From NCBI GenBank assembly GCA_003336485.1, contig QENH01000195.1, positions 1-52,990 on the forward strand: a stretch of DNA of 52,990 bases, read 5' to 3'. Source of the DNA: Candidatus Methanophagales archaeon (lineage in GTDB: Archaea > Halobacteriota > Syntropharchaeia > Alkanophagales > Methanospirareceae). The notes below the pieces were generated by a model. It was given only the letters and a program-made list of their open reading frames with translations, did not search any database and was not told the origin of the DNA. A program made the translations under genes and the position numbers. Each line of letters starts with the position of its first letter. Within the stretch, counting starts at the first letter, position 1. This document shows positions 33,985-43,267 of this stretch, in pieces.

Positions 33985-34077
33985 CTCGTTGTATATGATG
34001 TATAACTTCCACCTACTTAATTTAGGACGCCTATTCACACGGATTTAATTTCTTCCGTGTTACTCTGTGTCGACATT
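33985..34077 (+). repeat. Dispersed intergenic repeat, copy C
   Basis: The tail TATGATGTATAACTTCCACC is followed by TTTAGGACGCC and CACACGGATTTAATTTCTTC, then TTACTCTGTGTCGAC. A separate loose piece (GCGGAGCCTGCAGAGAACAC) lies just upstream at 33934-33953. The copy occupies the divergent gap between agmatinase and enoyl-CoA hydratase. Confidence 0.65.
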
Positions 34078-34103
34078 TAAAAGGAAAAGAAAGAGTGGTG
34101 AAA

Positions 34104-34886
34104 ATGACCGAAGGGAAGAGACATATCGTGTATGAGAAAAAGCAAAGAGTAGCGACGGTAATACTCAACCGCCCGAAATCACTAAACGCATTGAACACCG
34201 ATTTATTAACGGAGTTGCTAGATTCGCTGCAGGATGCGGAAACCGATTCCAAAGTGCAAGCAATTGTGATAACAGGAGCAGGTGATAAGGCTTTCTGTGC
34301 TGGTGCGGATATAGAAGAGTTACTTGAGAAAAGTCCCTTGGAAGCAAGCGAATGGTCACAGTGGGTTCAGGGGATTTTAACACATCTGGAAAAGCAGAAG
34401 AAACCGGTAATAGCAAAGATAAATGGGTTCTGTTTAGGTGGTGGGTTAGAACTTGCAATGGCTTGCGATTTCCGGATTGCGACCGAAAAAGCGATATTCG
34501 GTCAGCCGGAGATAAACCTGGCAATTATTCCCGGTGGCGGAGGCACGCAAAGACTAACGCGGTTGATCGGCAAGACAAAAGCGATGGAGATGCTGATGAC
34601 TGGCGACCATATAGCGGCAGAAGAAGCTTTTCGGTTATCGCTCGTGAATAGAATCGTACCTGCAGATGAGCTTGATGCTGCTGTTGATGTATTCATTAAA
34701 AGACTGCTTACAAAAAGTACTGTTACGCTCGCTATAATAAAGGATGCCGTGAACAGGGGTATAGAAATGGATCTGGAGCATGCATTGCAATATGAAGCGA
34801 AATGCTTCGGTGATGCACTTGCAACAGAAGACGCACGAAAAGGGTTAAAAGCGTTTCTGGTAAAGCAGAAGTCGCCAAAAGTTTAG
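34104..34886 (+). CDS. Enoyl-CoA hydratase/isomerase family protein
   Basis: The protein of about 260 residues is a full crotonase: LNRPKSLNALNTDLL at the start, the oxyanion loop AGDKAFCAGADIEEL, GFCLGGGLELAMACDF with the first catalytic Glu, and FGQPEINLAIIPGGGGTQRL with the second. Both catalytic glutamates are kept, so true hydratase activity is likely. It could serve beta-oxidation or a short-chain acid pathway; no other beta-oxidation gene is in the window. ATG 34104 is preceded by AGTGGTGA; GTG 34095 is an alternative. Convergent with the DUF362 gene, 4-bp overlap. Confidence 0.9.
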   Translation: MTEGKRHIVYEKKQRVATVILNRPKSLNALNTDLLTELLDSLQDAETDSKVQAIVITGAGDKAFCAGADIEELLEKSPLEASEWSQWVQGILTHLEKQKKPVIAKINGFCLGGGLELAMACDFRIATEKAIFGQPEINLAIIPGGGGTQRLTRLIGKTKAMEMLMTGDHIAAEEAFRLSLVNRIVPADELDAAVDVFIKRLLTKSTVTLAIIKDAVNRGIEMDLEHALQYEAKCFGDALATEDARKGLKAFLVKQKSPKV

Positions 34887-36037
34887 GATCGATTTACAAT
34901 ACGATACAGTAAACCCCGGTGAAGTTTAATTGCACCCTCAGGACACATCTCGTGACAGCAGTAACAACGAATGCACATATCATCGTTTATTTGCGCATGC
35001 TTGCAATCAACAATAGTAATGGCTTTCAGAGGACATGCGTCGCGGCATGCACCACAGGCGATGCAGTTAGCCTTTATGACGCGCGGCTGAAGCGTCATCC
35101 TTTTTCTAAACATCGGCGCTAGCCAATCAAAACGCCCGAAACCGCTACCTTCTACTGCTGTTGCGGGCAGCTTATAATCAGGGATACGCAAATCAGCTAT
35201 ATCTGCGCCTACAATCTCAACGTCTTCAAGACGGTTAGGATAGAGCCCACGGTTTTCTGCCTCGATTAATACCTGATTTTTCTCGCGTTTAAGACCAATT
35301 ATTTCACTTGCCACCACATCCAGAGCTAATGGACTTCTAGCTGCAATCAGTAGACCCACGTGCCGAGGCATACCTCTAGAGCCGGGTCCTTCACCTTCCA
35401 AAGCCGTCACGGCATCCATAATCGATATTCTGGGCGAAACATACTCAGCTAAATCGAGCAGCATAGCTGCAAAACGTGCCTTGTCACGGAGTTTGAAGTG
35501 GTATACGGGCTTTGTAAGGCCTGGGATAACGCCAAAGATGTTTTTTACGGCACCTGACATATGCATAAAAGTGTGCGTCTTCAATTTACAGAGGTTGAAT
35601 ACCGCGTCAGCCTCTAGTACAGGCGTAATGACCTCAAATCGCTTGATCAATTTCCCAGCAGGATAAGAGACGGTATCATACGCTGTGTCGAGATTGAGCT
35701 CGATTCCGGCCTCTTCGGCGGCTTGGGACATCCCACAGGTGCGATAAAACTTATCCAGAGTTCTTTCGGTGTACGGATAGCCGGAGCCGGGGCTATCAGC
35801 AATAATAGGGGTTGCGCCCTCAGTTTTCAGTAAGCGCGCAACTGCAGCCACTAGTGCAGGGTGAGTTGTCAGTGCCTGCTCCGGTTTGGCAGGTTGAAGC
35901 AGATTTACTTTGAGCACTATCTTCTCTCCCGAAGCAGCAAAGCTGCCCTTTCCGGTCATCATAGCGATCAATTCGGTGATCTTATCGCCGACCACATCAT
36001 AGTCGGGACATCTAACAATGAAAACGCTATTGTCCAT
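34883..36037 (-). CDS. DUF362 protein with C-terminal 2[4Fe-4S] ferredoxin domain
   Basis: The protein of 384 residues starts MDNSVFIVRCPDYDVV at 36037; a longer in-frame start exists but is not family-like. Residues 1-300 are the DUF362 domain (KIVLKVNLLQPAKPEQALTT, then a NLCKLKTHTFMHMSGAVKNI stretch). Residues 325-375 carry two iron-sulfur motifs, CIACGACRDACPLKA and CIRCYCCHEMCPEGA, both with all cysteines. Members are soluble electron carriers or redox enzymes of unknown substrate and are common in anaerobes. The gene is convergent with the enoyl-CoA hydratase. Confidence 0.85.
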   Translation of the reverse strand: MDNSVFIVRCPDYDVVGDKITELIAMMTGKGSFAASGEKIVLKVNLLQPAKPEQALTTHPALVAAVARLLKTEGATPIIADSPGSGYPYTERTLDKFYRTCGMSQAAEEAGIELNLDTAYDTVSYPAGKLIKRFEVITPVLEADAVFNLCKLKTHTFMHMSGAVKNIFGVIPGLTKPVYHFKLRDKARFAAMLLDLAEYVSPRISIMDAVTALEGEGPGSRGMPRHVGLLIAARSPLALDVVASEIIGLKREKNQVLIEAENRGLYPNRLEDVEIVGADIADLRIPDYKLPATAVEGSGFGRFDWLAPMFRKRMTLQPRVIKANCIACGACRDACPLKAITIVDCKHAQINDDMCIRCYCCHEMCPEGAIKLHRGLLYRIVNRS

Positions 36038-36120
36038 TTTTTTTGCCCTTAACCTATCAGATTTGAGATTTGGAGTTTTGAATTTATAAATCCACTGAAT
36101 ATTGAGCAATTATCACCAAT

Positions 36121-39100
36121 TTACATTTTACTCTTTACTCGGGCGATGTTTCGCTCGGTACGCACAATATCTTGTGGACTACCGTACTGCGGAAACAACT
36201 GCAGCGCCTCCTGATACTTGATGAGTGCCTCTTCGTAATACCCCTGTTCCTCAAATACGACACCAATTGCCTCAAGTGAGATTGCCACCTTGACCTGGAT
36301 GTCAAGCGCTCTATCAATATTTAATGCCCGCTGAAAATAGTCTAAAGCCTCCTTGAATTGCCCCTCAGCAAGCAGCAGCTTGCCAATCTCACTGAGTGAA
36401 TCCGCCTGACCTGCCTTATCGCCAATTTGTTCTCTGATAGCAAGGCTTTCAGTGAAACGCTTGAAAGCTTCTTTGGGTCGATTTAGCCCATTCAAGGTTA
36501 TGCCAAGTTGATGGAGAAATCGAGCCTCACCAGCTTTATGGTTCAACTCTCGTGCCATCTTCAGTCCCTCTTCCCCCTGCTTCCGTGCCTCATCATACCT
36601 TCCCATCAGGTCCAACAATTGCACGATGCGGTAGTGCGAAATAAAAATCCCTCCTTTATTACCAATCTCTTCTCCCAAAACCAGTGATTCTTGCTCAAGG
36701 CTTAATGCCTGCCCGTATTCTCCCCGGTCTTGGTAAATCTGTGCCTGCTGGCCAATAGCAGATGCCATCTGTGATTTAGCATCTATGCTCCTGAAAAATT
36801 CAAAACATTCCTGATGAGTATTAAGAGCATCCCGCCATTTACCTTCTTCATTAAGCAAGCTGGCTAAATTGCCCATAGCTACATATCTGTTAGGTCCTTC
36901 AAGCGAATAAATACTCTTCTTGAGCAATTCCTTTAACAACTCCCGAAGTCCCTGCATGTCTAAATGATCATAAATCGCACAGACAATATCATCTGCCTGT
37001 TCATACTCCCCGGCTTCAAACAAGTGATGATGAATCTCAAGTAAGGATGTGGTTATCATCTCAGCCTGTTCACGCATCCCTCGTTGAGTCAGCATTCTCA
37101 TCACACCACAGAGTACCTCTAACGGCTCAGCCTCAGACGCGCTTTTCAACAACTCATCATGCTGATAAATGTAGAAATCAGATGCCTTTTTGTGCAGCTT
37201 CTTGCATTCTCCCTTCCCTATCTTAGCAAGCACATATTCACTTACCACCGGAGGGACTACATAACCTTTACCTCCTCCTTCAAGCTGTAGTAGCGAATAT
37301 CCTGTCAGTTTTTTAAGCGCCTCTTTTTTGGATACAAGCTTTTGAATATCATTTGCTGTTAATGAACTCCGGAATACCACCAATATCTCCAGAGCCTGCT
37401 GCTCATCCGTATTCAAATCCTGCCACAGCCCATCCATAAAGTATGCCCCAACATCTTCTAGGAGCTTTCCCCGCAGATTTTCGTCCTCCAGCACCTGTGA
37501 CACGGTATGCTTATGGAGATAAGAATCAAGCAGCTCGATAGTCTTTGGATGTCCCTGAATCAGAGGCAGTAGTCGCAATTGCTCCTTATAGTCCAATCTG
37601 CTTAAAGGACCTGCTAAATTATTCATGTGCTGAATGGTCTGGTGTCTGGTCAGTCCCGGCAGGTGAATTGTAAGGATATTCTCTACCGGTAGTCCTTTTT
37701 CCGACAGAAGCTGCCATTCATATCTACAGGTAAAAACAAAGGTTGAATGCCAGTTATGGTCAAATATGCTTGAGAAGAACCGGGTCAAGTCATCATCCCT
37801 CAACTCACCACAAGGTGCCAGTTTGACAAACAGGGACTCAAAGTTATCAAAGATAAACAGGTATCGACGGTCTTTAATGGCATTACTAAGCAAGGATACC
37901 CGCTCATCAATTGCGATATTGCTTTCTTTCAAGAGCTGTCCTGCCCGCGCATGATCTTCTTTTCCTTGATAGCTGATGAAATTAGCCATCTTTTCTATTA
38001 CCATGGCAAAGATAGGCTCCATCTTATCGCATCTTATTACACAGACTGCCTCAACTGATTTATCCTGTTTCACCTTCTCGATAACCTTAGCAGTAAGGGC
38101 TGTTTTACCCACGCCACCCAATCCATAGATATAGACTGCGGGCATCTGTGGCAGATTAATCGCCTGGCGTACATCACGAATCTCTTTTTTTCTACCTACG
38201 AATCCACGGACAACAGGCAGTCCACCTATATCCACCTGCTCTGGTTTAGTAGCCAGAGGTTTTGGCGGCATAGAGGTATCAATCAGGTGAATTTCGGGTG
38301 TGCGCAGATAAAGTGCAGGAAGACCCCAATCTGCTCTGTCTTTTCCGCGTAAATCATACAGTCTGAGCCGGACTTCGTTTACTGCCTCCAGTACACTTGA
38401 GCCCTGGCTCAGTTCCTCGTAAAATTTACTTGCAAATTCTATCCCGGATTCGTCCAGTATAGAGTACTGCATCGCCAGTACTGCCGGTAGATTTCCCTGC
38501 AGGAGGGTGGTGCCAATACCTTTCAAAGCATCTTGATGATGCGTTTGTGCGGTCATACAGCCCGATAGCACAATCAACTGCAAGCTGTCACTACTCGCAG
38601 TGATACGCCTGAGGTCATCACCAAAGATGGGTTTTAGCTCTCCATCATCGTCCTCACAGGCTAAATAGGTCTCATTACTATACGGTAGTTTACCACCATG
38701 TCCGGTATAATGTAGTATATGCGGCTGGAAATGCTTAATTTTGCTGCGGAGATTGCTTAAAGTAGCAGTCTCCAAATAGTCAATCTCCAGCCAGCCATTG
38801 AGTCGTGCCGAATCAATAGCCTCCTGAATTACGCCTATCTCCTTCTCACTATTCAATTCCGGTACCCTGTTTGGGCTGGATACAACAACTAAAAGGCGTA
38901 AAGGCTGTGGGCTTTTGATCGCTGCAAGTTCGCCTAACCCAATGGGCTTGCGAGTAAGATATGCCCTGCCTGATAATGCCAGAAACTCATTGCCATCGTG
39001 TAGATATTCCCACGGTACGCGCCATAGTAAATCAGCACCTTCACTCAATCGCTCAATACCGTCCGGATTTGCCTTTTGGCGTTCACGCAAAGCTTCGATG

Positions 39101-39486
39101 AGTCTTATTTGCAGCGTATCTTCCTTATCATCAGGTTCTTTGATTTGCGGCTTTTCCTTGACGGTCTTGCTATCTAAGGCAAACGTAATGCAAAATCCGC
39201 CTCGTAGCTCGTTATTTAGTCGTACATAATTTTTTAAATCGTCCTTGCCAGCAGTGATAAGGTCATAGAAGTGTTTACCCATGCGTTGGATAAATCCTGG
39301 CTCAACCTGTTCATCCCTGCGTTGTCCATCTTCTTCCAGATATTGTGTCCCACGCACAAAAAACGGATCATCTTCGTTGAATGTGAATTCACATCGGAGT
39401 ATATCTTGTTGCTGCGGGTCAGAGATACGACTTTCGTAAGTATCATCCCTTAGATGTCTTAATTCAATGGTAATAGTAGGTAACAT
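36121..39486 (-). CDS. CHAT protease + STAND NTPase + TPR protein
   Basis: The 1121-residue protein is a three-part conflict receptor. Residues about 195-400 form a CHAT (caspase-like) protease domain with the catalytic His263 in HYTGHGG and Cys310 in LSGCMTAQ. Residues about 425-720 form the NB-ARC/NACHT-like switch: FVGRKKEI, Walker A GLGGVGKT at 455-462, and Walker B YLFIFDNFESL. Residues about 800-1115 are tetratricopeptide repeats that likely sense the trigger. The first ~190 residues are not recognised. CHAT domains cleave a partner protein when the STAND switch opens; the partner is not identifiable here. It stands alone. Confidence 0.87.
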   Translation of the reverse strand: MLPTITIELRHLRDDTYESRISDPQQQDILRCEFTFNEDDPFFVRGTQYLEEDGQRRDEQVEPGFIQRMGKHFYDLITAGKDDLKNYVRLNNELRGGFCITFALDSKTVKEKPQIKEPDDKEDTLQIRLIEALRERQKANPDGIERLSEGADLLWRVPWEYLHDGNEFLALSGRAYLTRKPIGLGELAAIKSPQPLRLLVVVSSPNRVPELNSEKEIGVIQEAIDSARLNGWLEIDYLETATLSNLRSKIKHFQPHILHYTGHGGKLPYSNETYLACEDDDGELKPIFGDDLRRITASSDSLQLIVLSGCMTAQTHHQDALKGIGTTLLQGNLPAVLAMQYSILDESGIEFASKFYEELSQGSSVLEAVNEVRLRLYDLRGKDRADWGLPALYLRTPEIHLIDTSMPPKPLATKPEQVDIGGLPVVRGFVGRKKEIRDVRQAINLPQMPAVYIYGLGGVGKTALTAKVIEKVKQDKSVEAVCVIRCDKMEPIFAMVIEKMANFISYQGKEDHARAGQLLKESNIAIDERVSLLSNAIKDRRYLFIFDNFESLFVKLAPCGELRDDDLTRFFSSIFDHNWHSTFVFTCRYEWQLLSEKGLPVENILTIHLPGLTRHQTIQHMNNLAGPLSRLDYKEQLRLLPLIQGHPKTIELLDSYLHKHTVSQVLEDENLRGKLLEDVGAYFMDGLWQDLNTDEQQALEILVVFRSSLTANDIQKLVSKKEALKKLTGYSLLQLEGGGKGYVVPPVVSEYVLAKIGKGECKKLHKKASDFYIYQHDELLKSASEAEPLEVLCGVMRMLTQRGMREQAEMITTSLLEIHHHLFEAGEYEQADDIVCAIYDHLDMQGLRELLKELLKKSIYSLEGPNRYVAMGNLASLLNEEGKWRDALNTHQECFEFFRSIDAKSQMASAIGQQAQIYQDRGEYGQALSLEQESLVLGEEIGNKGGIFISHYRIVQLLDLMGRYDEARKQGEEGLKMARELNHKAGEARFLHQLGITLNGLNRPKEAFKRFTESLAIREQIGDKAGQADSLSEIGKLLLAEGQFKEALDYFQRALNIDRALDIQVKVAISLEAIGVVFEEQGYYEEALIKYQEALQLFPQYGSPQDIVRTERNIARVKSKM

Positions 39487-39570
39487 TATACTCCCTCCGT
39501 TTTTATTTTCGTAGATAACGTATAATATTTCTTTGGTAAAGCGTTTAAAACTTTTTGAAAGGAAGGTTTA

Positions 39571-39578
39571 TTTATATC
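39571..39578 (+). promoter_or_regulatory. TATA box of argF (leaderless)
   Basis: TTTATATC is centred about 24 bases before the ATG at 39599, with purine-rich GGAAGG just upstream as a weak BRE. The spacing predicts a leaderless mRNA and supports 39599 as the start rather than any upstream codon. Confidence 0.55.
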
Positions 39579-39598
39579 ATTTGTTCTTTCCTCTTATT

Positions 39599-40501
39599 AT
39601 GAACTTCATCTCGATATTCGACCTATCGCGTGCGGAAATAGAAGCGCTAATAGAAGAGGGGGCAGCACTGAAGCGAGAGCCAAAAGGCGCAAGAATGCGA
39701 GACGATCTTAGAGGTAAGACCTTAGCATTGATCTTCGAGAAGCCCTCTACGCGCACTCGTGTTTCCTTTGAGGTTGCAATGCTGGAATTAGGCGGTAATG
39801 TGCTCAGTTTAAATCGAAACGAACTCCAGTTAGGCAGAGGTGAGCGGATAAACGAGACAGCGAAGGTGCTCTCCTCCTATGTTGATGCAGTCATGATACG
39901 GGCATACCTGCATGATACGGTGGCGGGGTTCGCGCGCTATGCTTCGATACCCGTAATAAACGGGCTTACTGATTTCGAGCACCCCTGCCAGATCCTGGCA
40001 GACTTAATGACGATAAAAGAATATAAAGACCGATTGGCGGGTGTCAAGATCGCATGGATCGGCGATGGTAATAATGTCTGCAACTCGTTAATCGGCGGTG
40101 CTGCGATCATGGGTATGGAGATATCCGTTGCGTGTCCAAAGGGCTACGAGCCCAATAAAGAGCTAGTAGCGAAAGCGGAAAAGATGGGCTGTGACGTGCA
40201 CATAACGGAAACTGCAGAAGAAGCGGCTGCTGATGCCGATGTGCTATACACCGACGTATGGGTGTCTATGGGCGACGAAGACGAGAGTGAGCAGATAAAG
40301 AATGATCTAAAGCGTTATCAGATAAATGAGGGTCTGATGCGCGAGGCAAATGCGGATGTAATTATAATGCACTGCATGCCCGTGCATATAGGAGAGGAAA
40401 TAACAGCGGGTGTAATGAACTCTACGAATTCAGTGATATTCACGCAGGCTGAGAACCGGCTACATGCACAAAAGGCGTTGGTGTTGCAATTGGTAAGATA
40501 A
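39599..40501 (+). CDS. argF: Ornithine carbamoyltransferase
   Basis: The 300-residue enzyme makes citrulline from ornithine and carbamoyl phosphate for arginine synthesis. Visible motifs are the carbamoyl-phosphate loop EKPSTRTRVSFEVA, HPCQILADL, and the ornithine-binding DVWVSMGDE. The catalytic Cys lies in HCMPVH (usually HCLPxH). The start is MNFISIFDLSRAEIE, just after a TATA box; a longer reading upstream lacks family residues. It is complete and of normal length. Confidence 0.95.
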   Translation: MNFISIFDLSRAEIEALIEEGAALKREPKGARMRDDLRGKTLALIFEKPSTRTRVSFEVAMLELGGNVLSLNRNELQLGRGERINETAKVLSSYVDAVMIRAYLHDTVAGFARYASIPVINGLTDFEHPCQILADLMTIKEYKDRLAGVKIAWIGDGNNVCNSLIGGAAIMGMEISVACPKGYEPNKELVAKAEKMGCDVHITETAEEAAADADVLYTDVWVSMGDEDESEQIKNDLKRYQINEGLMREANADVIIMHCMPVHIGEEITAGVMNSTNSVIFTQAENRLHAQKALVLQLVR

Positions 40502-40631
40502 AAACCAATACTAATACGTATTGATTGGTATATGTTTGTTGGGTTTTTGGATTCCTATGAAACTAAACAAATACCATATACCTTTTTAAAGACGTTACTT
40601 CAACTTGTATCGGGGACGGGAAAAGAAAAAA

Positions 40632-42086
40632 ATGGGTGATACAGAAGCGAAGGCAGAATTCCCTTTCGACATAAACCCCATGTATGAGGGTGAGAGGGTA
40701 AGAAAATCAGGGATGTACGCGGAGTTAGGAGGAGTGAATAAGCCGGGCTTTGAGCTTGTTCTCTTTGAGCCTGACCCTGCGAAGATAAATGATGGCGAGG
40801 TCACTCTAATAGGGCCGGATATAGAGGACATGGAAGAGGGCGGTGCGTACGCATATGGGATGATATATAGGGTATCAGGCGAAGAGCTAGAAAAGGACCT
40901 GGAAGCAGTAATAGAGCGGCGTGATCATGAGTTTCAGGGTTATATCCAGGGCTATATGCATCTCAACCAGCGTGCAGAAATATGGGTGCGGATAAGCAAA
41001 GACGCAGTGAAGAAGGGGCTGAAATCGCTTAAACAGATAGGTGAAGCGACCATATCACTGTTTAAGGCAGAACTACCATTCATCGAGAAGATGGATGCTA
41101 CATATATAACAGAAGAAGCGGAAGTAATAAGGCAGTTAGAGGAAGCAAATCAGATATACGAAGCGAGAGATGTGCGATCGAGAGGGCTCCATGATGAAGA
41201 TGTAGACGAATTTTATCAATGCTCGCTCTGTCAGTCATTTGCACCGACGAATGTATGTGTGGTTGCACCTGATAGGACTGCGCTTTGTGGTGCAATGAGC
41301 TGGTTTGATTCGCGAGCAGCAGCGAGAGTTGACCCCGAGGGGCCAAATGCATCTATACCAAAAGGCGAGTGTATAGACCCAATAGGCGGAGAATATACGG
41401 GCGTAAATGAAGCGGCGGTAAAGCTATCCGGTGGCGAATACGACTCGATAAAGCTGCATTCGTTCCTTGAGAAGCCGCATACGAGTTGCGGGTGTTTTGA
41501 AGTTGCAGGATTCTACATACCCGAACTAGACGGTATTGGCTGGGTACATCGTGGCTCGAAAGTTTCTGAGACTCCTATTGGCCTACCGTTCTCAACGGTT
41601 GCGGGTTCTGTGGGTGGCGGTAAGCAAGTAAGAGGTTTTCTCGGGATTGGTATACAATATTTCTACAGTCCCAAGTTCATACAGTATGACGGCGGATGGC
41701 GTCGTGTAGTCTGGATGGCGTCCGATTTAAAGGAACGCGTGGGAGATGCTATTCCGGAAGAGATGAAGAAGTTGATAGCGACAGAGAATGATGCAAAAGA
41801 CATAGAAGAGCTAAGAGAATTCTTGAAAAGCGTGAACCATCCGGTAGTTAATGGCGTAACGCGCGAAGTTGACGGTACAAAGGTAACAGAGGGATGGACT
41901 AAGGCGGAAGAGGAGAAGGAAGTAGCTCCGGCGGCTATTGTAGAAGCGGCTGTTCCTGTAGCGCAGGGGCTCGCTCAGGTACCGATGGGACCGGTTATGG
42001 CATCCGAGGCACCAGTGAGGTTAATACTTAAGGATGCAGACATTAGCATCGGAAAGATAATAGTAAAGAGGAAAGGAGAGAAGTAG
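40632..42086 (+). CDS. cdhC: Acetyl-CoA synthase/CODH complex beta subunit
   Basis: The 484-residue protein is the acetyl-CoA synthase subunit, which joins a methyl group, CO and CoA at the A-cluster. The cysteines of the site are present in CSLCQSFAPTNVC and RTALCGAMSW, with the Cys-x-Cys in HTSCGCFEVAG. PNASIPKGECIDPIGGEYTG and GKQVRGFLGIGIQYFYSP are typical. The C-terminal 90 residues are an Ala/Pro linker ending in a basic tail. It is separate from the other cdh genes, none of which is in the window. The start is MGDTEAKAEF at 40632. Confidence 0.94.
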   Translation: MGDTEAKAEFPFDINPMYEGERVRKSGMYAELGGVNKPGFELVLFEPDPAKINDGEVTLIGPDIEDMEEGGAYAYGMIYRVSGEELEKDLEAVIERRDHEFQGYIQGYMHLNQRAEIWVRISKDAVKKGLKSLKQIGEATISLFKAELPFIEKMDATYITEEAEVIRQLEEANQIYEARDVRSRGLHDEDVDEFYQCSLCQSFAPTNVCVVAPDRTALCGAMSWFDSRAAARVDPEGPNASIPKGECIDPIGGEYTGVNEAAVKLSGGEYDSIKLHSFLEKPHTSCGCFEVAGFYIPELDGIGWVHRGSKVSETPIGLPFSTVAGSVGGGKQVRGFLGIGIQYFYSPKFIQYDGGWRRVVWMASDLKERVGDAIPEEMKKLIATENDAKDIEELREFLKSVNHPVVNGVTREVDGTKVTEGWTKAEEEKEVAPAAIVEAAVPVAQGLAQVPMGPVMASEAPVRLILKDADISIGKIIVKRKGEK

Positions 42087-42172
42087 AAAAGGATACGGAA
42101 TGGCTGCGTAAGGGAGTACCCCTTCGCTCTTTAGAGCTTGGCTTCGTTAATTAAGTCAGATAACAGTTAGGG

Positions 42173-43252
42173 ATGAAGATGGCGGTAGATATAGAAGGCA
42201 TAGTGGCACATTACCAGGCCAAGATAAACGAGCGTTTGGGGCTGTTCTTCGACGAGGAGATAAAGGCAGCTTCTAAAATCTCCGACTATACACAAGAAGT
42301 AGTAGCCAATATTAAGGAGTATACATTACGAGGAGGGAAAAGGCTCAGGCCCATCTTCCTCATTTATGGGTATAAATGTCTCACCGAGGCTAATATAGAT
42401 GCGGTTATAGAAGCGTCTATATCTGTCGAATTGATGCAGAGCTATCTGTTAATCCATGATGACATTATGGATGAAGACGAACTTCGGCGAGGCAAACCCA
42501 CATTTCATATAGTGTATGAGCATATTTGTAATACTCTTTTTGGTGGTGGCGCCACGCGTAAATTCGGTGAGAATATAGCGATTCTGGCAGGTGATTTATT
42601 AGAGGCATATGGTATAGAGGTTTTAACAAATTCGCGGTTTAAAGAAGAATACGTAACGAGGGCATTACGGAAATATGCAGAGATAGTGAAAAACGTAGGT
42701 TATGGCCAAATTCTGGATATAATGTCAGAGAAGAAGAATGCCATAACAGAGGCGGAAATTCTACAGATACATAAACTAAAGACTGCGAGTTACACAATAG
42801 AAAATCCGCTTCAAATTGGTGCTATATTAGCAGGTGCGGTGGAAGCGGATTTAGAGGTTATGAGCAACTATGGCATACCTTTGGGTTTAGCATTCCAAAT
42901 TCAGGATGATATATTGGGTTTATTCGGCACAGAAGAAAAAATAGGCAAGCCCGTTGGCTCGGATATACAGGAAGGGAAGAAGACACTATTGATCCTCCAT
43001 GCTCTGAGTAATTGTAGCGAAAAAGAGAAGGGCTATATTATAAGCGCATTGGGTAATGCAGATGTTACAATGGCTGAGATAGATAGGATAAGGGAAATCG
43101 TACGAGAAACCGGCTCGCTTGATTATTCAAAACGATTAGTTGCCGAGAAGATAGAAGAGGCGATCCATGCGATCGAAGGGTCGAATTTCAGGGTAGAGGC
43201 AAAAGATTTTCTCGTAAAGATAGCGGATTTCGTAGGTGTAAGAGAGTTTTAA
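42173..43252 (+). CDS. idsA: Isoprenyl (geranylgeranyl/farnesyl) diphosphate synthase
   Basis: The 359-residue enzyme has the two Asp-rich regions: DDIMDEDELRRGKPT and QIQDDILGLFG, plus GGKRLRP near the start and the KTASYT motif. In archaea it supplies C20 (and C15) chains for ether lipids. An ATG at 42179 preceded by AGGGATGA is an alternative start. The gap to ubiX is 15 bp, so they are one transcript. The product chain length cannot be read reliably by eye. Confidence 0.9.
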   Translation: MKMAVDIEGIVAHYQAKINERLGLFFDEEIKAASKISDYTQEVVANIKEYTLRGGKRLRPIFLIYGYKCLTEANIDAVIEASISVELMQSYLLIHDDIMDEDELRRGKPTFHIVYEHICNTLFGGGATRKFGENIAILAGDLLEAYGIEVLTNSRFKEEYVTRALRKYAEIVKNVGYGQILDIMSEKKNAITEAEILQIHKLKTASYTIENPLQIGAILAGAVEADLEVMSNYGIPLGLAFQIQDDILGLFGTEEKIGKPVGSDIQEGKKTLLILHALSNCSEKEKGYIISALGNADVTMAEIDRIREIVRETGSLDYSKRLVAEKIEEAIHAIEGSNFRVEAKDFLVKIADFVGVREF

Positions 43253-43267
43253 CTGGGTGGTTTTGGG

